Origin: Sphingomonas sp. 3P27F8
GTDB lineage: Bacteria > Pseudomonadota > Alphaproteobacteria > Sphingomonadales > Sphingomonadaceae
Direction: 5' to 3'
NCBI RefSeq assembly: GCF_005502745.1
Contig: NZ_SCNL01000003.1
Coordinates: forward strand, 244,991 to 308,990
Length of the DNA: 64,000 nucleotides
The notes under the pieces are model-generated. The model did no database searches. It worked only from the letters and a program-made list of their open reading frames with translations, and was not told the origin of the DNA. Positions within the stretch are counted from its first letter, which is position 1, and each line of letters begins with the position of its first letter. Position numbers and translations under genes: made by a program. Positions 1 through 7,352 of the stretch are shown here, piece after piece.

Positions 1-264
1 TCGTAGCCAAGGCGCACCTTGAATCCGATCAGCGCAGTCAAAAGCGTGCGCGGCCTCTCCAAAGACTACCCGTTGCGTTTCGCCGGAACTTCGAAAAGCC
101 CTCTCCGCAAGCAATCTTCCCTTTACTGCAAGAGCGGCAGAATCGCACTGCAGATCGAGATATCCACTCTCTTCGAACAAATGCCATGCGCGCTCTAACG
201 CACCCGCCTTTGCGAGAGAAGAAATGTAAGAAAGGGGACACAATCTACCCACGTCTTTCGTCAC
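1..264 (-). CDS. Helical-repeat (TPR-like) protein, partial, partner of the TIR gene
   Basis: An open frame of 88 codons runs from a GTG at 264 to the left edge without a stop, so the 3' part is missing. The GTG lies one base after the TGA of the upstream TIR gene (266-268), which suggests translational coupling. The translation has alternating helices (LSYISSLAKAGALERAWHLF, then DSAALAVKGRLLAERAF), resembling the start of bacterial TPR-type sensor proteins with an LxVKGRLL motif that are found beside TIR and other conflict effectors. The resemblance to the TPR-S family is from memory and untested. Later TTG or GTG codons in the same frame are possible starts. Confidence 0.55.
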   Translation of the reverse strand, partial: MTKDVGRLCPLSYISSLAKAGALERAWHLFEESGYLDLQCDSAALAVKGRLLAERAFRSSGETQRVVFGEAAHAFDCADRIQGAPWLR

Positions 265-265
265 C

Positions 266-1822
266 TCACATTTCAGACAGTAAACTATCAGTCTCTTTCT
301 TGTACTTCTTCCACTGAATATTTCTCGGTTCGATCGCAATCATCTTGTTTATATTTTCAAGGGCGATCCTTGCATGACCGATCGCTCGCGATCTATTCCC
401 AATGGCAAAAAAATATTCTGACATTGATTGCTCTGAATGCCATTTCGCTCTTAGAGAGACGACGTCGTGATCAGAATACACGCGATCGGCTAGCACAGAA
501 GCTTTCATCAAAACCTCGTATGCTTTATCGTACCGCCCCGATTGAATGTAATGTAGCCCGATCCATACAAAATCCTCTGAAAGATATGAAAAGTTGTGGG
601 CGTCTCCAGGATGCCTATTGTAAATATCTTCTTCATAACTAGTAACTTTTACGTCGCAAAATCTTTCACCAATCTTATATGATCGATCTACGACAGAAAG
701 TCGACATAAGAGAATTTTACTAGCAGCTTCTTCTAGCCACCATTTTTCTGATCCAGGGTCGATCGCAACGAGCACCTGCGCGAGTCTCGCATATTCCTCC
801 CAATAAGCCCCCGCCGCCGAGTACCGCCGTTGGAGAAAATTTACATGCCCAACGGCATAATTACTTTGAGCGAGAACATATATATGGCGAGCGTTTTTCT
901 TGTCATAATCAAAATTTCTTTTCGATTCTCTAAGAGAGAACTCGGCAATATCTAGCGCCTTACGCAAGTTTCCTTTATCTTCTTCATCTTGAACAAAATA
1001 CTGCAATATCCGAGTACGAAGATCTTTTTCTGTATCGGTCAATTCAGATTGATCTTGCTCCTGAAAGTAGGCAAGAGTTCTTCTATTGACCTCGTCCATA
1101 ATGGAAAGTTGGCCTGTACCGTATAAGTTTTCGCGGAGGTCTTTCAGGTTGTACTCGACCAAACTCTCCGCTTTTTCACGTTGACGCTCCGCTTGATGCT
1201 GAGCGCGCACCGCCATAATCATCAAGCTGGTAGCCAGTAACACGAGTGAAAATGCGAAAACTGTGACCCACATCACACGCCGCAACTTTCGCTTCGCGTC
1301 GCGCTGGATTAGCGAATCTAGCGGTATGCAGGCCAAACCGGCAACCAGCTTCAATAACGCGAGGCGCCGACCATCCCCGCCCTCTCGGAAATCAGCCGCT
1401 ATAGGCTCGTAGCCCGGAGCCTTAAGGGCGGTGGGAAAGGCGCTCTCAGAAGTCCCTTGCACTAACGCCACCAAAATCGGCCTTCGGGGGTGAAGGGATC
1501 GAAAAATCTCAATTTCCTTCGCAACCCATTTGCTGGCTTTCGCGGCGGGTGACGCCACAACGATCAACGCCTGCGAGTTGGCCAAGGCCTCTTCGATGTG
1601 CCTCGACAGCGAGCCACCCGCAGCGAGATCGCTTCGGTCTAAGAAAATCGGAGAGAGACGAGAAATACCTCCCGATAGACGGGCTGATTTTGGAATCTTG
1701 TAGGTTTCAAGATCGTGATGCAGCCTGTTTGCGAAAGCAGCATCTGAGCGGCTGTAGCTTATAAAAGATTGATATTTCTTATTATTGTTAGTCTCAAACG
1801 CAGTTGCCCCATTCCCAAGCAT
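266..1822 (-). CDS. TIR-domain protein with transmembrane segment and C-terminal helical repeats
   Basis: The protein has about 518 residues from the ATG at 1822. Residues about 16-170 form a TIR domain: it opens with YQSFISYSRSD, has a DRSDLAAGGSLS loop, and carries the SKWVAKEIEIF block in which bacterial TIR NADases place their catalytic glutamate. A hydrophobic segment (about residues 183-204) follows, then a charged helix, then a helical region with TPR-like character. Architecture TIR-membrane-TPR suggests a membrane-anchored signalling or NAD-consuming effector; the family includes anti-phage proteins, but the role here is inferred. The helical-repeat gene at 1-264 begins one base after its stop. 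In-frame starts also exist at 1876 and 1969; neither adds recognisable domain. Confidence 0.8.
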   Translation of the reverse strand: MLGNGATAFETNNNKKYQSFISYSRSDAAFANRLHHDLETYKIPKSARLSGGISRLSPIFLDRSDLAAGGSLSRHIEEALANSQALIVVASPAAKASKWVAKEIEIFRSLHPRRPILVALVQGTSESAFPTALKAPGYEPIAADFREGGDGRRLALLKLVAGLACIPLDSLIQRDAKRKLRRVMWVTVFAFSLVLLATSLMIMAVRAQHQAERQREKAESLVEYNLKDLRENLYGTGQLSIMDEVNRRTLAYFQEQDQSELTDTEKDLRTRILQYFVQDEEDKGNLRKALDIAEFSLRESKRNFDYDKKNARHIYVLAQSNYAVGHVNFLQRRYSAAGAYWEEYARLAQVLVAIDPGSEKWWLEEAASKILLCRLSVVDRSYKIGERFCDVKVTSYEEDIYNRHPGDAHNFSYLSEDFVWIGLHYIQSGRYDKAYEVLMKASVLADRVYSDHDVVSLRAKWHSEQSMSEYFFAIGNRSRAIGHARIALENINKMIAIEPRNIQWKKYKKETDSLLSEM

Positions 1823-2282
1823 ATGCAGCTTCGTCGCCCCGTTATGAGTCAATGTCAGCCCGACGAAAACACGCATAGCCAAGCTTGGCGACTGTCGCCA
1901 TCTCAGATTAAAAGCCGGATTGCTGTCGGCAAATGGTTCGACGACGACGTCTGGAGAACTTTGAATCAAGAAATTTTATTACGGCACTTCCCATCAAGGT
2001 CGAACATCGTCGCTGGATCTGATTGATTAGAGGCATCTCGACTGAGTGATTTCGATGCAACAAAGTAAGTCAATATCCCATGAAGATTCTTGGTACATTT
2101 ACAGAATCATCTTCTGTACAAAAGTTTCTTTATTAGTATAGAATTTCTTTCTCGGTATTTAGATACAGCTACGCATTAAAGGCAACCAACAAGCAGCCAA
2201 TTTACGATCTATGAAACTAAGACAAGCGATGGGTTTATACCTTCTTTCACTTAATCTTTCGGTTGATACTATTTATTTAGGC
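1823..2282. other. AT-rich intergenic region upstream of the TIR gene
   Basis: About 460 bases lie between the TIR gene start and the Rep-like gene stop. The part nearest the TIR gene may be coding if an upstream start at 1876 or 1969 is used. The rest (about 2030-2280) is AT-rich with no convincing open frame and probably contains the TIR promoter, although I could not fix a -35/-10 pair with confidence. Confidence 0.4.
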
Positions 2283-2777
2283 CTATTGGCTGCTTAGCCA
2301 ACTTGACTGCCATTCGAATGCCAAATCGTAGAACGGCTTGTCTTTCGACTTACTTATATAGTCCAGCCATCCACTTGCGTCACAAGGGTCAACCTGAGTC
2401 TGGCCATACCCCCAGTGCGTTTCCAACCAGAGGTCGCGAACGAGTTGGGCAAGCAGCTGTGTACTTACATCCGCAGGCGCCTCTAGGAGCAGGTGGTAGT
2501 GCGCCCGCTTCTCTGAACCACCCTCTCGAACGGAAAGCACCTGAAGCCGCTGCCCGCGCCTTATAAGAGCCCTCCCATAAAGGCGCCGTTCAAGCTTGCG
2601 TAGAAAGTGATTGAGATTTTGACATGCCCTTTCGGGAGACAGATATTGATAGCTATCATCATCTGCTTTTATCGCTTGCTTCATCGTTAATGTAACGGCA
2701 AACGCATTCGTCCACGATTTCGTCAGAACCCAATCATTAGTCGATGACCTTAGTCTAAAAACTTCTTTTTTATTCAC
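2283..2777 (-). CDS. Small HUH-type Rep-like protein (replication or relaxase-like)
   Basis: This 164-residue protein begins with GTG at 2777. Three features fit an HUH endonuclease of the rolling-circle Rep type: a hydrophobic strand TNAFAVTLT (motif-1 position), the metal-binding HYHLLLE (H-x-H, motif 2), and GWLDYISKSKDK carrying a Y-x-x-K tyrosine (motif 3). There is no helicase domain, and the length is at the small end for the family. It could be the initiator of a small integrative or satellite element, or a domesticated Rep. An imperfect hairpin lies 44 bases upstream (2821-2842). Similar orphan proteins are usually annotated as hypothetical or inovirus-Gp2-like; I cannot choose between these without a search. 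Confidence 0.6.
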   Translation of the reverse strand: MNKKEVFRLRSSTNDWVLTKSWTNAFAVTLTMKQAIKADDDSYQYLSPERACQNLNHFLRKLERRLYGRALIRRGQRLQVLSVREGGSEKRAHYHLLLEAPADVSTQLLAQLVRDLWLETHWGYGQTQVDPCDASGWLDYISKSKDKPFYDLAFEWQSSWLSSQ

Positions 2778-3736
2778 TACATTTTTCTTGAGTTGAATCT
2801 ATACAGGCATAGCAAAATATGGCTCTTGCCAAAGCAAGAACCATTGAAGCTATTTATAATTTTTGGCTTGAAGCGCATGCCGATTGAAATAAGGAAATGC
2901 GCATAGGTTATTAACGTGGTACGTGATGACTAGGTGTTGAACTCCACTTTTATTTAAAATTTTTGCAAATAGCGACCTCCATTATTATCAAAATCGTTCA
3001 CTTATGTAAAGGTCCTTCGCGAGGTTCTACGCGGTACATGTGCACGCGACGACCCTAGACACAGGTGGCGGAGCATTCCCCAATCACCGTGCACCGATAA
3101 TTGCGAGGCAATTCCGGGCTTTAGGCGATTCTCCCTAAACCTCAGACCACGAAAGGGTCACGCACATGGGTCCGATCGGGGCTCGCTCTATCTGAAAGGT
3201 CCAGAAGCGAAGTATGGCACAGCAATCGACAGCCCCGAGCGCCCGCCTCCGCCGTCGCTCTGCTGAGGTGGGAGAGTTCGACCCGAATCGGCAGATCAAG
3301 CGCTTCGGAGTTGCCACCGTAATGAGCCCCTAGGCCTCCATCGCAGCGACCTTGGACAAGGTTTTTGCACATCGCCCAGATGCCCGCCCCGTTATTCAAC
3401 GGCAACTCGCGTGGATCGGGGATCTGTCTCGATAGGCAGCTTCTGGGGGTATGATGGTCGCGACAAAGCGGCAGAAGCGTGTCGATACCTGGCGAAGGGG
3501 AAGGTCGAGTCGCTCGCGCTATTGAATCAGGCCGTGCAGGCAGATCGAGTTTGAGGCCGCCGCCACGAGGGAAGGCGAGTCCCAACGATGGAGCCTAATC
3601 GACATCCCTCCCGCAGAGGTTTTATCGTTCATGGCGATGACAAAGGCGCAAGAGAGGCCGCGCAATAGATCGGAACGTGATCATGCGCGGCCAACGAGCG
3701 CACCGGCCCACCCGTCGCTAAATCATTTAATTTAGA
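2778..3736. other. Long poorly coding region of the island
   Basis: About 960 bases contain no open frame I can support. The first 220 bases are AT-rich and include the hairpin at 2821-2842. From about 3000 the composition becomes more GC-rich, and only spurious short frames appear (for example minus-strand 3142-3585, with low-complexity Arg/Pro-rich translation). It may hold decayed genes or the non-coding replication region of the element; I see no repeat array or RNA gene. Confidence 0.4.
2821..2842. repeat. Imperfect hairpin upstream of the Rep-like gene
   Basis: The arms 2821-2829 (GGCTCTTGC) and 2834-2842 (GCAAGAACC) pair at 8 of 9 positions around a CAAA loop. There is no T-run after it on either strand, so it is not an obvious terminator. 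Being just upstream of an HUH Rep-like gene it could be an origin or autoregulatory stem, which is inference only. Confidence 0.35.
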
Positions 3737-4033
3737 TCAGAAATAATCTATGTACGTGCTTGAGGGGCTGGGCCAGTTGGTTCGAAGCACTATCTCAATC
3801 CGTGCGACGAAACCGGCGTCTGCGGCGGCACCTCGGCCCGTGTAGCCATTGCCCGCATTCCACGTTTCAAGCCTAAAAGCCAAGTCCGCAATTTCTTGGT
3901 TGCCGACTATGTCCGAAAGATAGGCCATCCCATCCTTAGTGACGCGAAGCTGCCTAGCGCAGCTATCGTCCTTGGACGATAACAGCCTCGCCACGTCATC
4001 CGCGGTGTATGGTTGATTCAAATCGAGTCTCAC
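3737..4033 (-). CDS. Small protein of unknown function
   Basis: This frame encodes 98 residues from a GTG at 4033, which has a good ribosome-binding site (AGGGGAG, about 3 bases upstream). A longer frame from TTG at 4057 exists but would place that site inside the gene. The product is soluble, begins MRLDLNQPYTADDVARLLSS, a helix that could be part of a small DNA-binding or regulatory fold, and has no membrane segment. I do not recognise the family. It is the last gene before the island boundary. Confidence 0.55.
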   Translation of the reverse strand: MRLDLNQPYTADDVARLLSSKDDSCARQLRVTKDGMAYLSDIVGNQEIADLAFRLETWNAGNGYTGRGAAADAGFVARIEIVLRTNWPSPSSTYIDYF

Positions 4034-4292
4034 GGACTCCCCTTCCCTCACAGACAACCCGCGGCGTCATAGCCTCATTTCACGCGACGGCAATGAAGAC
4101 CAGAAAGCGATGCAGCGATGCCGGCCCGAACGATGGAATTGCCGCATTTCCGACCACCTCAAGCGACTCGGGCGACTCTATCTGCAGCCGAGAAAGCCTC
4201 CAGACGAGGCTCTCCATTTTTAACAAAAGCAAAACAAAAAAATTCTATGCCTATAACCGATTGATTTATTACATATAATTTCATACTGTTTT

Positions 4293-4340
4293 GCTCTCCG
4301 AAGGCAGAGGCCAGAGGTTCGAATCCTCTTGGGTGCGCCA
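4293..4340 (+). other. 3' half of a tRNA-Arg(CCG) gene; probable attachment site
   Basis: The sequence supplies the anticodon loop CTCCGAA (4296-4302, anticodon CCG), the 3' anticodon stem GGCAG, the variable bases, a perfect T arm (AGAGG, loop TTCGAAT, CCTCT; 4313-4329), the acceptor strand TGGGTGC, a G discriminator and an encoded CCA (4338-4340). The 5' half is absent: upstream is AT-rich and gives no D arm or acceptor partner. This is what integration into the 3' end of a tRNA gene leaves at the distal junction. The intact gene is predicted left of the window. It is not a functional tRNA as it stands. Confidence 0.75.
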
Positions 4341-4553
4341 CAATCTCCGCCGTTTTCGACCATCGATACTCGCGATCGAATCGATGACGCTCCTGCAAAT
4401 CCCGTGCATGGGGGCGTGCGGCTCAGCGGCCGAACATCGCCACTGGTTGCGGGTGCTCGCCCGTGAGATACTCCACGCACGAACGCCGCTGACATTACCG
4501 CCCTGTCCACCGCGAGCTTCTGGCCGCGCCGGCCGCCATCGCCAGCGCGCGGA

Positions 4554-6227
4554 TCACGGGTAAGTCGGCGGGATCGAGGGCAGGATCACGCCGACCTGCT
4601 TGCCATAGCCGTCCCACGCCGCCGTCAAGGCGGCAAGACGCTTCGGCTCGGCCTTGGCGAGATCCCGTGTCTCACCCGGATCGTCGGCGAGGTTGAACAG
4701 CCGCCACCCGTTGCCGAGATCGACCGCCTTCCAGTCGCCCTGCCGGATAGCGCGGCGGCCGAACAATTCGCTGCCGACCTGTTCGTCGGCTGCATGCACC
4801 CGCTCGGTCGCACCGGTCAGATACGGTGTCCAGCTCAGCCCGCGCACCGGCTGGACCGTGCGCCCGGCATAACTCGACCCGCGCCACTGCCCGCCCGCCG
4901 CCTCCACCAGCGTCGGCACCACATCCATCACCGTGCCATAGACGCCGGAAACGCCATTTCGGCCGCCGGGCCAGTTTATGAACGCCGCGACGCGCGTACC
5001 GCCCTCGGTCGTGTAACCCTTGTAGAGCCACGACGGCGCGGTCGCCGCCTGTGCCCAGCCAGGCCCATAGCCGATATAGGACGTCGGCCTGCCGTAATTC
5101 TCCACCCGGTTGTCCGCCGCCTTGACGCGCTGCGACAGGCCGGGGATTTCGGCGCGGGCCACGTCCAGCCCCTCCGCGCCATTGTCGGCGGTGAAAAGGA
5201 TGATCGTATTGTCATATTGCCCGGTCGCCTTGAGATGCGCGATCACGTGGCCGACGTTCTGGTCCATCCGATCGACCATCGCGGCATAGACCTCCATCGC
5301 GCGGCTTTGCGCGCGGCGTTCCTCGGGCGAGAGATCGGCCCAGCGCTTCGCTCCCTTGGCGAACACCACGTCATGCGCGACGACGCTTTGGGGAATCAGC
5401 CCGAGCGCCTTCTGTCTCGCGAGCCGCTGGTCGCGCAACACCTCGAAGCCGGCGTCGTATTTGCCCTTGTAGCGCGCGATATCCTCATCCGGTGCCTGCA
5501 ACGGCCAGTGCGGCGCGGTGAAGGTCAGATAGGCGAAGAACGGCTTGGCCTTGTCCGCCTTGTCGAGGAACTCGATAAGCTTGGACGCATAAGTGTCGGA
5601 CGAATAGAAGTTGGCGGGGAGCGCGGCCAGTTGCTTCCCATTCTCCCAATAGGTCGTGCCAAGATCGCCGGGCTTTTTGGATATGTCGACCCCGTAATGG
5701 TTGCCGCCGCCCTGCGCGAGGTCGAAGCTCTGGTCGAAGCCGTGCCGCGCGGGGCTGTCCTCCGCCCGGACGCCGAGATGCCATTTACCCGCCATCAGCG
5801 TGGCATAATCCAGATCGTGCAGCCGATCGGCCAGCGTTACGATGTCGGCGGGCAGATACCCCTCATAGCCGCGCTGACCGCGCTGGTTGGGGGCGGTCAG
5901 TTCGGCCATGTTGCCTAGGCCAGCGAGGTGATTGTCGGTGCCGGACAGCAGCATCGAGCGGGTCGGAGAACAGGTCGGCGCTGCATGAAAGCCGGTCAGC
6001 TTCAACCCGCGCGCGGCAAGCGCATCGAGGTTGGGCGTGGCGATTTCCCCACCGAACGCACCGATATCGGAATAGCCGAGATCGTCCGCGACGATGATGA
6101 GGATATTTGGCTTGCGCGCCGCCGCGGGTGTCTCGGCCTTGGCGGGCGCGGTCGCTGGGGTCGCGAGCAGCGGGGCGAGCGGCGTGAGCAAGGCCGCGCC
6201 GAGGAGGAGGAAATGGTACTTGTTCAC
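4554..6227 (-). CDS. Sulfatase (arylsulfatase family), exported
   Basis: This is a type I sulfatase that hydrolyses sulfate esters, probably in the periplasm. From the GTG at 6227 it has 557 residues and begins with a signal peptide (NKYHFLLLGAALL... ending near Ala-x-Ala). The metal-binding IIVADDLGYSD segment is at about 44-54. The active-site C-S-P-T-R motif, in which Cys86 would be converted to formylglycine, follows. MAGKWHLG and FTADNGAEG are further family motifs. The GTG is preceded by GGAG eight bases upstream; an ATG at 6251 would add eight polar residues before the signal. It is the last gene of the TonB receptor/transporter/dioxygenase operon, 143 bases after the dioxygenase gene. 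Substrate unknown. Confidence 0.9.
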   Translation of the reverse strand: MNKYHFLLLGAALLTPLAPLLATPATAPAKAETPAAARKPNILIIVADDLGYSDIGAFGGEIATPNLDALAARGLKLTGFHAAPTCSPTRSMLLSGTDNHLAGLGNMAELTAPNQRGQRGYEGYLPADIVTLADRLHDLDYATLMAGKWHLGVRAEDSPARHGFDQSFDLAQGGGNHYGVDISKKPGDLGTTYWENGKQLAALPANFYSSDTYASKLIEFLDKADKAKPFFAYLTFTAPHWPLQAPDEDIARYKGKYDAGFEVLRDQRLARQKALGLIPQSVVAHDVVFAKGAKRWADLSPEERRAQSRAMEVYAAMVDRMDQNVGHVIAHLKATGQYDNTIILFTADNGAEGLDVARAEIPGLSQRVKAADNRVENYGRPTSYIGYGPGWAQAATAPSWLYKGYTTEGGTRVAAFINWPGGRNGVSGVYGTVMDVVPTLVEAAGGQWRGSSYAGRTVQPVRGLSWTPYLTGATERVHAADEQVGSELFGRRAIRQGDWKAVDLGNGWRLFNLADDPGETRDLAKAEPKRLAALTAAWDGYGKQVGVILPSIPPTYP

Positions 6228-6335
6228 TGCATTGCTCCGACTGTCGTGCATATTCCGTCACCCGGTCTCGCCAATGGTCCATCGCGCCGCCTGCTTGGCG
6301 CCCGATATCGCGCGTCGGGCCAAGCCGCCCGCTGG

Positions 6336-6356
6336 ACCCCGGCACGCGGCCGGGGT
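6336..6356. repeat. REP-like palindrome between dioxygenase and sulfatase genes
   Basis: The arms ACCCCGGC (6336-6343) and GCCGGGGT (6349-6356) are perfectly complementary around ACGCG, and the unit is followed by GACGG. GGACCCCGGC...GCCGGGGTGACG units are common interspersed palindromes in sphingomonad genomes (recalled, not searched). A looser relative is seen near 46183-46211. It could affect mRNA stability between the two genes. Confidence 0.5.
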
Positions 6357-6370
6357 GACGGTGCTTGAGG

Positions 6371-7312
6371 CTATTCGGCGGCGGTCAGGTCCGGCTGCGG
6401 CTCGGGTTTGAGCGCGCGGCTGTTCGATCCGTCCACGCCGACCGGCACTTGCCCCGCGATGGTCGCGCGACGAAGCTGGCGGCGCTGTTTGCCGAAATCG
6501 GCGATGGCGCGGTGCTGCGTCGCGCGATTGTCCCAGATCGCCACATCGCCCGGTGCCCAGCGCCAGCGCACGGTGTTCTCCGCCTTGGTGATATGATCCT
6601 GCAGCAAGGTGAAGATGCGCGCGGAGTCGTCGCGGTTCAGCCCGACGAACGACTTTACGAAATTGCCCAGCAGCAGCACCCTCTCACCCGTTTCGGGATG
6701 GACGTGGACCACCGGATGCTCAGTCTCGTACACGGTGGACGCGAACACTTCGCGGTGCCGCCGGATCTGCTCGCTCGACGCCTCGGGGCGGGCGGCGGCA
6801 TAGTCATAGGCGTTGGTATGTATCGCGCGCAGCCGCTCGGCCAGCGCCTTGAGCGGGACGGGGAGATCGGCATAGGCGGCCGCACCATTGGCCCATAGCG
6901 TGTCGCCGCCGGTTGGCGGAATCACCAGCGCGCGCAGGATCGAAGCTTCGGGGAAGGCCGGCAGGAAGGTGATGTCGGTGTGCCAGGCCGACGCCGCCTC
7001 GCCTTCCTTCGAATCCAGTTCGAGCAGGAAGCGCGATCCTTCCGCGACCGGCACGGTCGGGTGCGCCAGCGGGTGGCCGAGCAGGCCGGCGAATTCCTCG
7101 TGGCTTTCATCGGTAAGCTGCGTCTGGTTGCGAAAGAAGATCACCTTGTGCCGAACCAAAGCGGCGCGGATCGCGGCGATCGTTTCCGGCTCCAGGTCGC
7201 CGCCGAGCTTCACGCCGCGGATTTCGGCACCGATGCGACCGGCGACGGGGACGATTTCGAGCGGGCTGTCGGCATCCTGGACGTTGTCAAAATGATGGAT
7301 CAGGGCAGTCAT
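6371..7312 (-). CDS. TauD/TfdA-family Fe(II)/2-oxoglutarate dioxygenase
   Basis: This 313-residue enzyme is of the family that oxidatively releases sulfite or sulfate from alkylsulfonates and alkylsulfates (TauD, AtsK). The facial triad is visible as WHTDITF (H-x-D) and the distal TQHRA histidine, followed by the arginine-rich RRQLRRATI that binds 2-oxoglutarate. [17 protein letters not shown] residues near 70-80 also fit. The ATG at 7312 has an AAGGAG ribosome-binding site; an upstream in-frame start at 7402 would overlap the transporter gene. It sits 40 bases after the symporter gene and upstream of a sulfatase, which supports an organosulfur role. The exact substrate (taurine, alkylsulfate or another acid) cannot be read from the sequence. 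Confidence 0.9.
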   Translation of the reverse strand: MTALIHHFDNVQDADSPLEIVPVAGRIGAEIRGVKLGGDLEPETIAAIRAALVRHKVIFFRNQTQLTDESHEEFAGLLGHPLAHPTVPVAEGSRFLLELDSKEGEAASAWHTDITFLPAFPEASILRALVIPPTGGDTLWANGAAAYADLPVPLKALAERLRAIHTNAYDYAAARPEASSEQIRRHREVFASTVYETEHPVVHVHPETGERVLLLGNFVKSFVGLNRDDSARIFTLLQDHITKAENTVRWRWAPGDVAIWDNRATQHRAIADFGKQRRQLRRATIAGQVPVGVDGSNSRALKPEPQPDLTAAE

Positions 7313-7352
7313 GATACTTCTCCTTCTGCTTCGCGTGTCGGGGGGGAGGAAT

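Larger units (their letters stand above)
1..4340. mobile_element. Right-hand part of a genomic island ending at a tRNA-Arg(CCG) 3' fragment
   Basis: This segment is AT-richer and less densely coding than everything to its right, and all of its recognisable genes are on the minus strand. It carries a TIR-domain gene, a helical-repeat partner, an HUH Rep-like gene and a small orphan gene, which is accessory cargo. It ends at a 3' half-copy of a tRNA-Arg gene, the usual footprint of a tyrosine-recombinase integration. In such insertions the intact tRNA and the integrase lie at the far end, here expected left of position 1. No integrase is visible in the window, so the island call is inference from composition, content and the tRNA fragment. 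Confidence 0.6.

Noticed and set aside
38..241. 67-residue minus-strand frame near the left edge
   Set aside because: An alternative frame (start 264) on the same strand gives a coherent helical protein that continues to the edge and is coupled to the TIR gene, so this frame is the shadow.
3142..3585. 147-residue minus-strand open frame in the island
   Set aside because: The translation is low in hydrophobic pattern and rich in Arg, Pro and Leu without domain features, with no ribosome-binding site, and it overlaps other chance frames.
4293..4340. A functional tRNA gene at this position
   Set aside because: No 5' half, D arm or matching acceptor strand exists upstream; only a 3' fragment is present.
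4159..4510. Minus-strand frames with GAPKRIRTSGL-type translation across 4290-4340
   Set aside because: This is the well-known spurious translation of the antisense of a tRNA 3' end. The sequence is the tRNA-Arg fragment, not a coding region.
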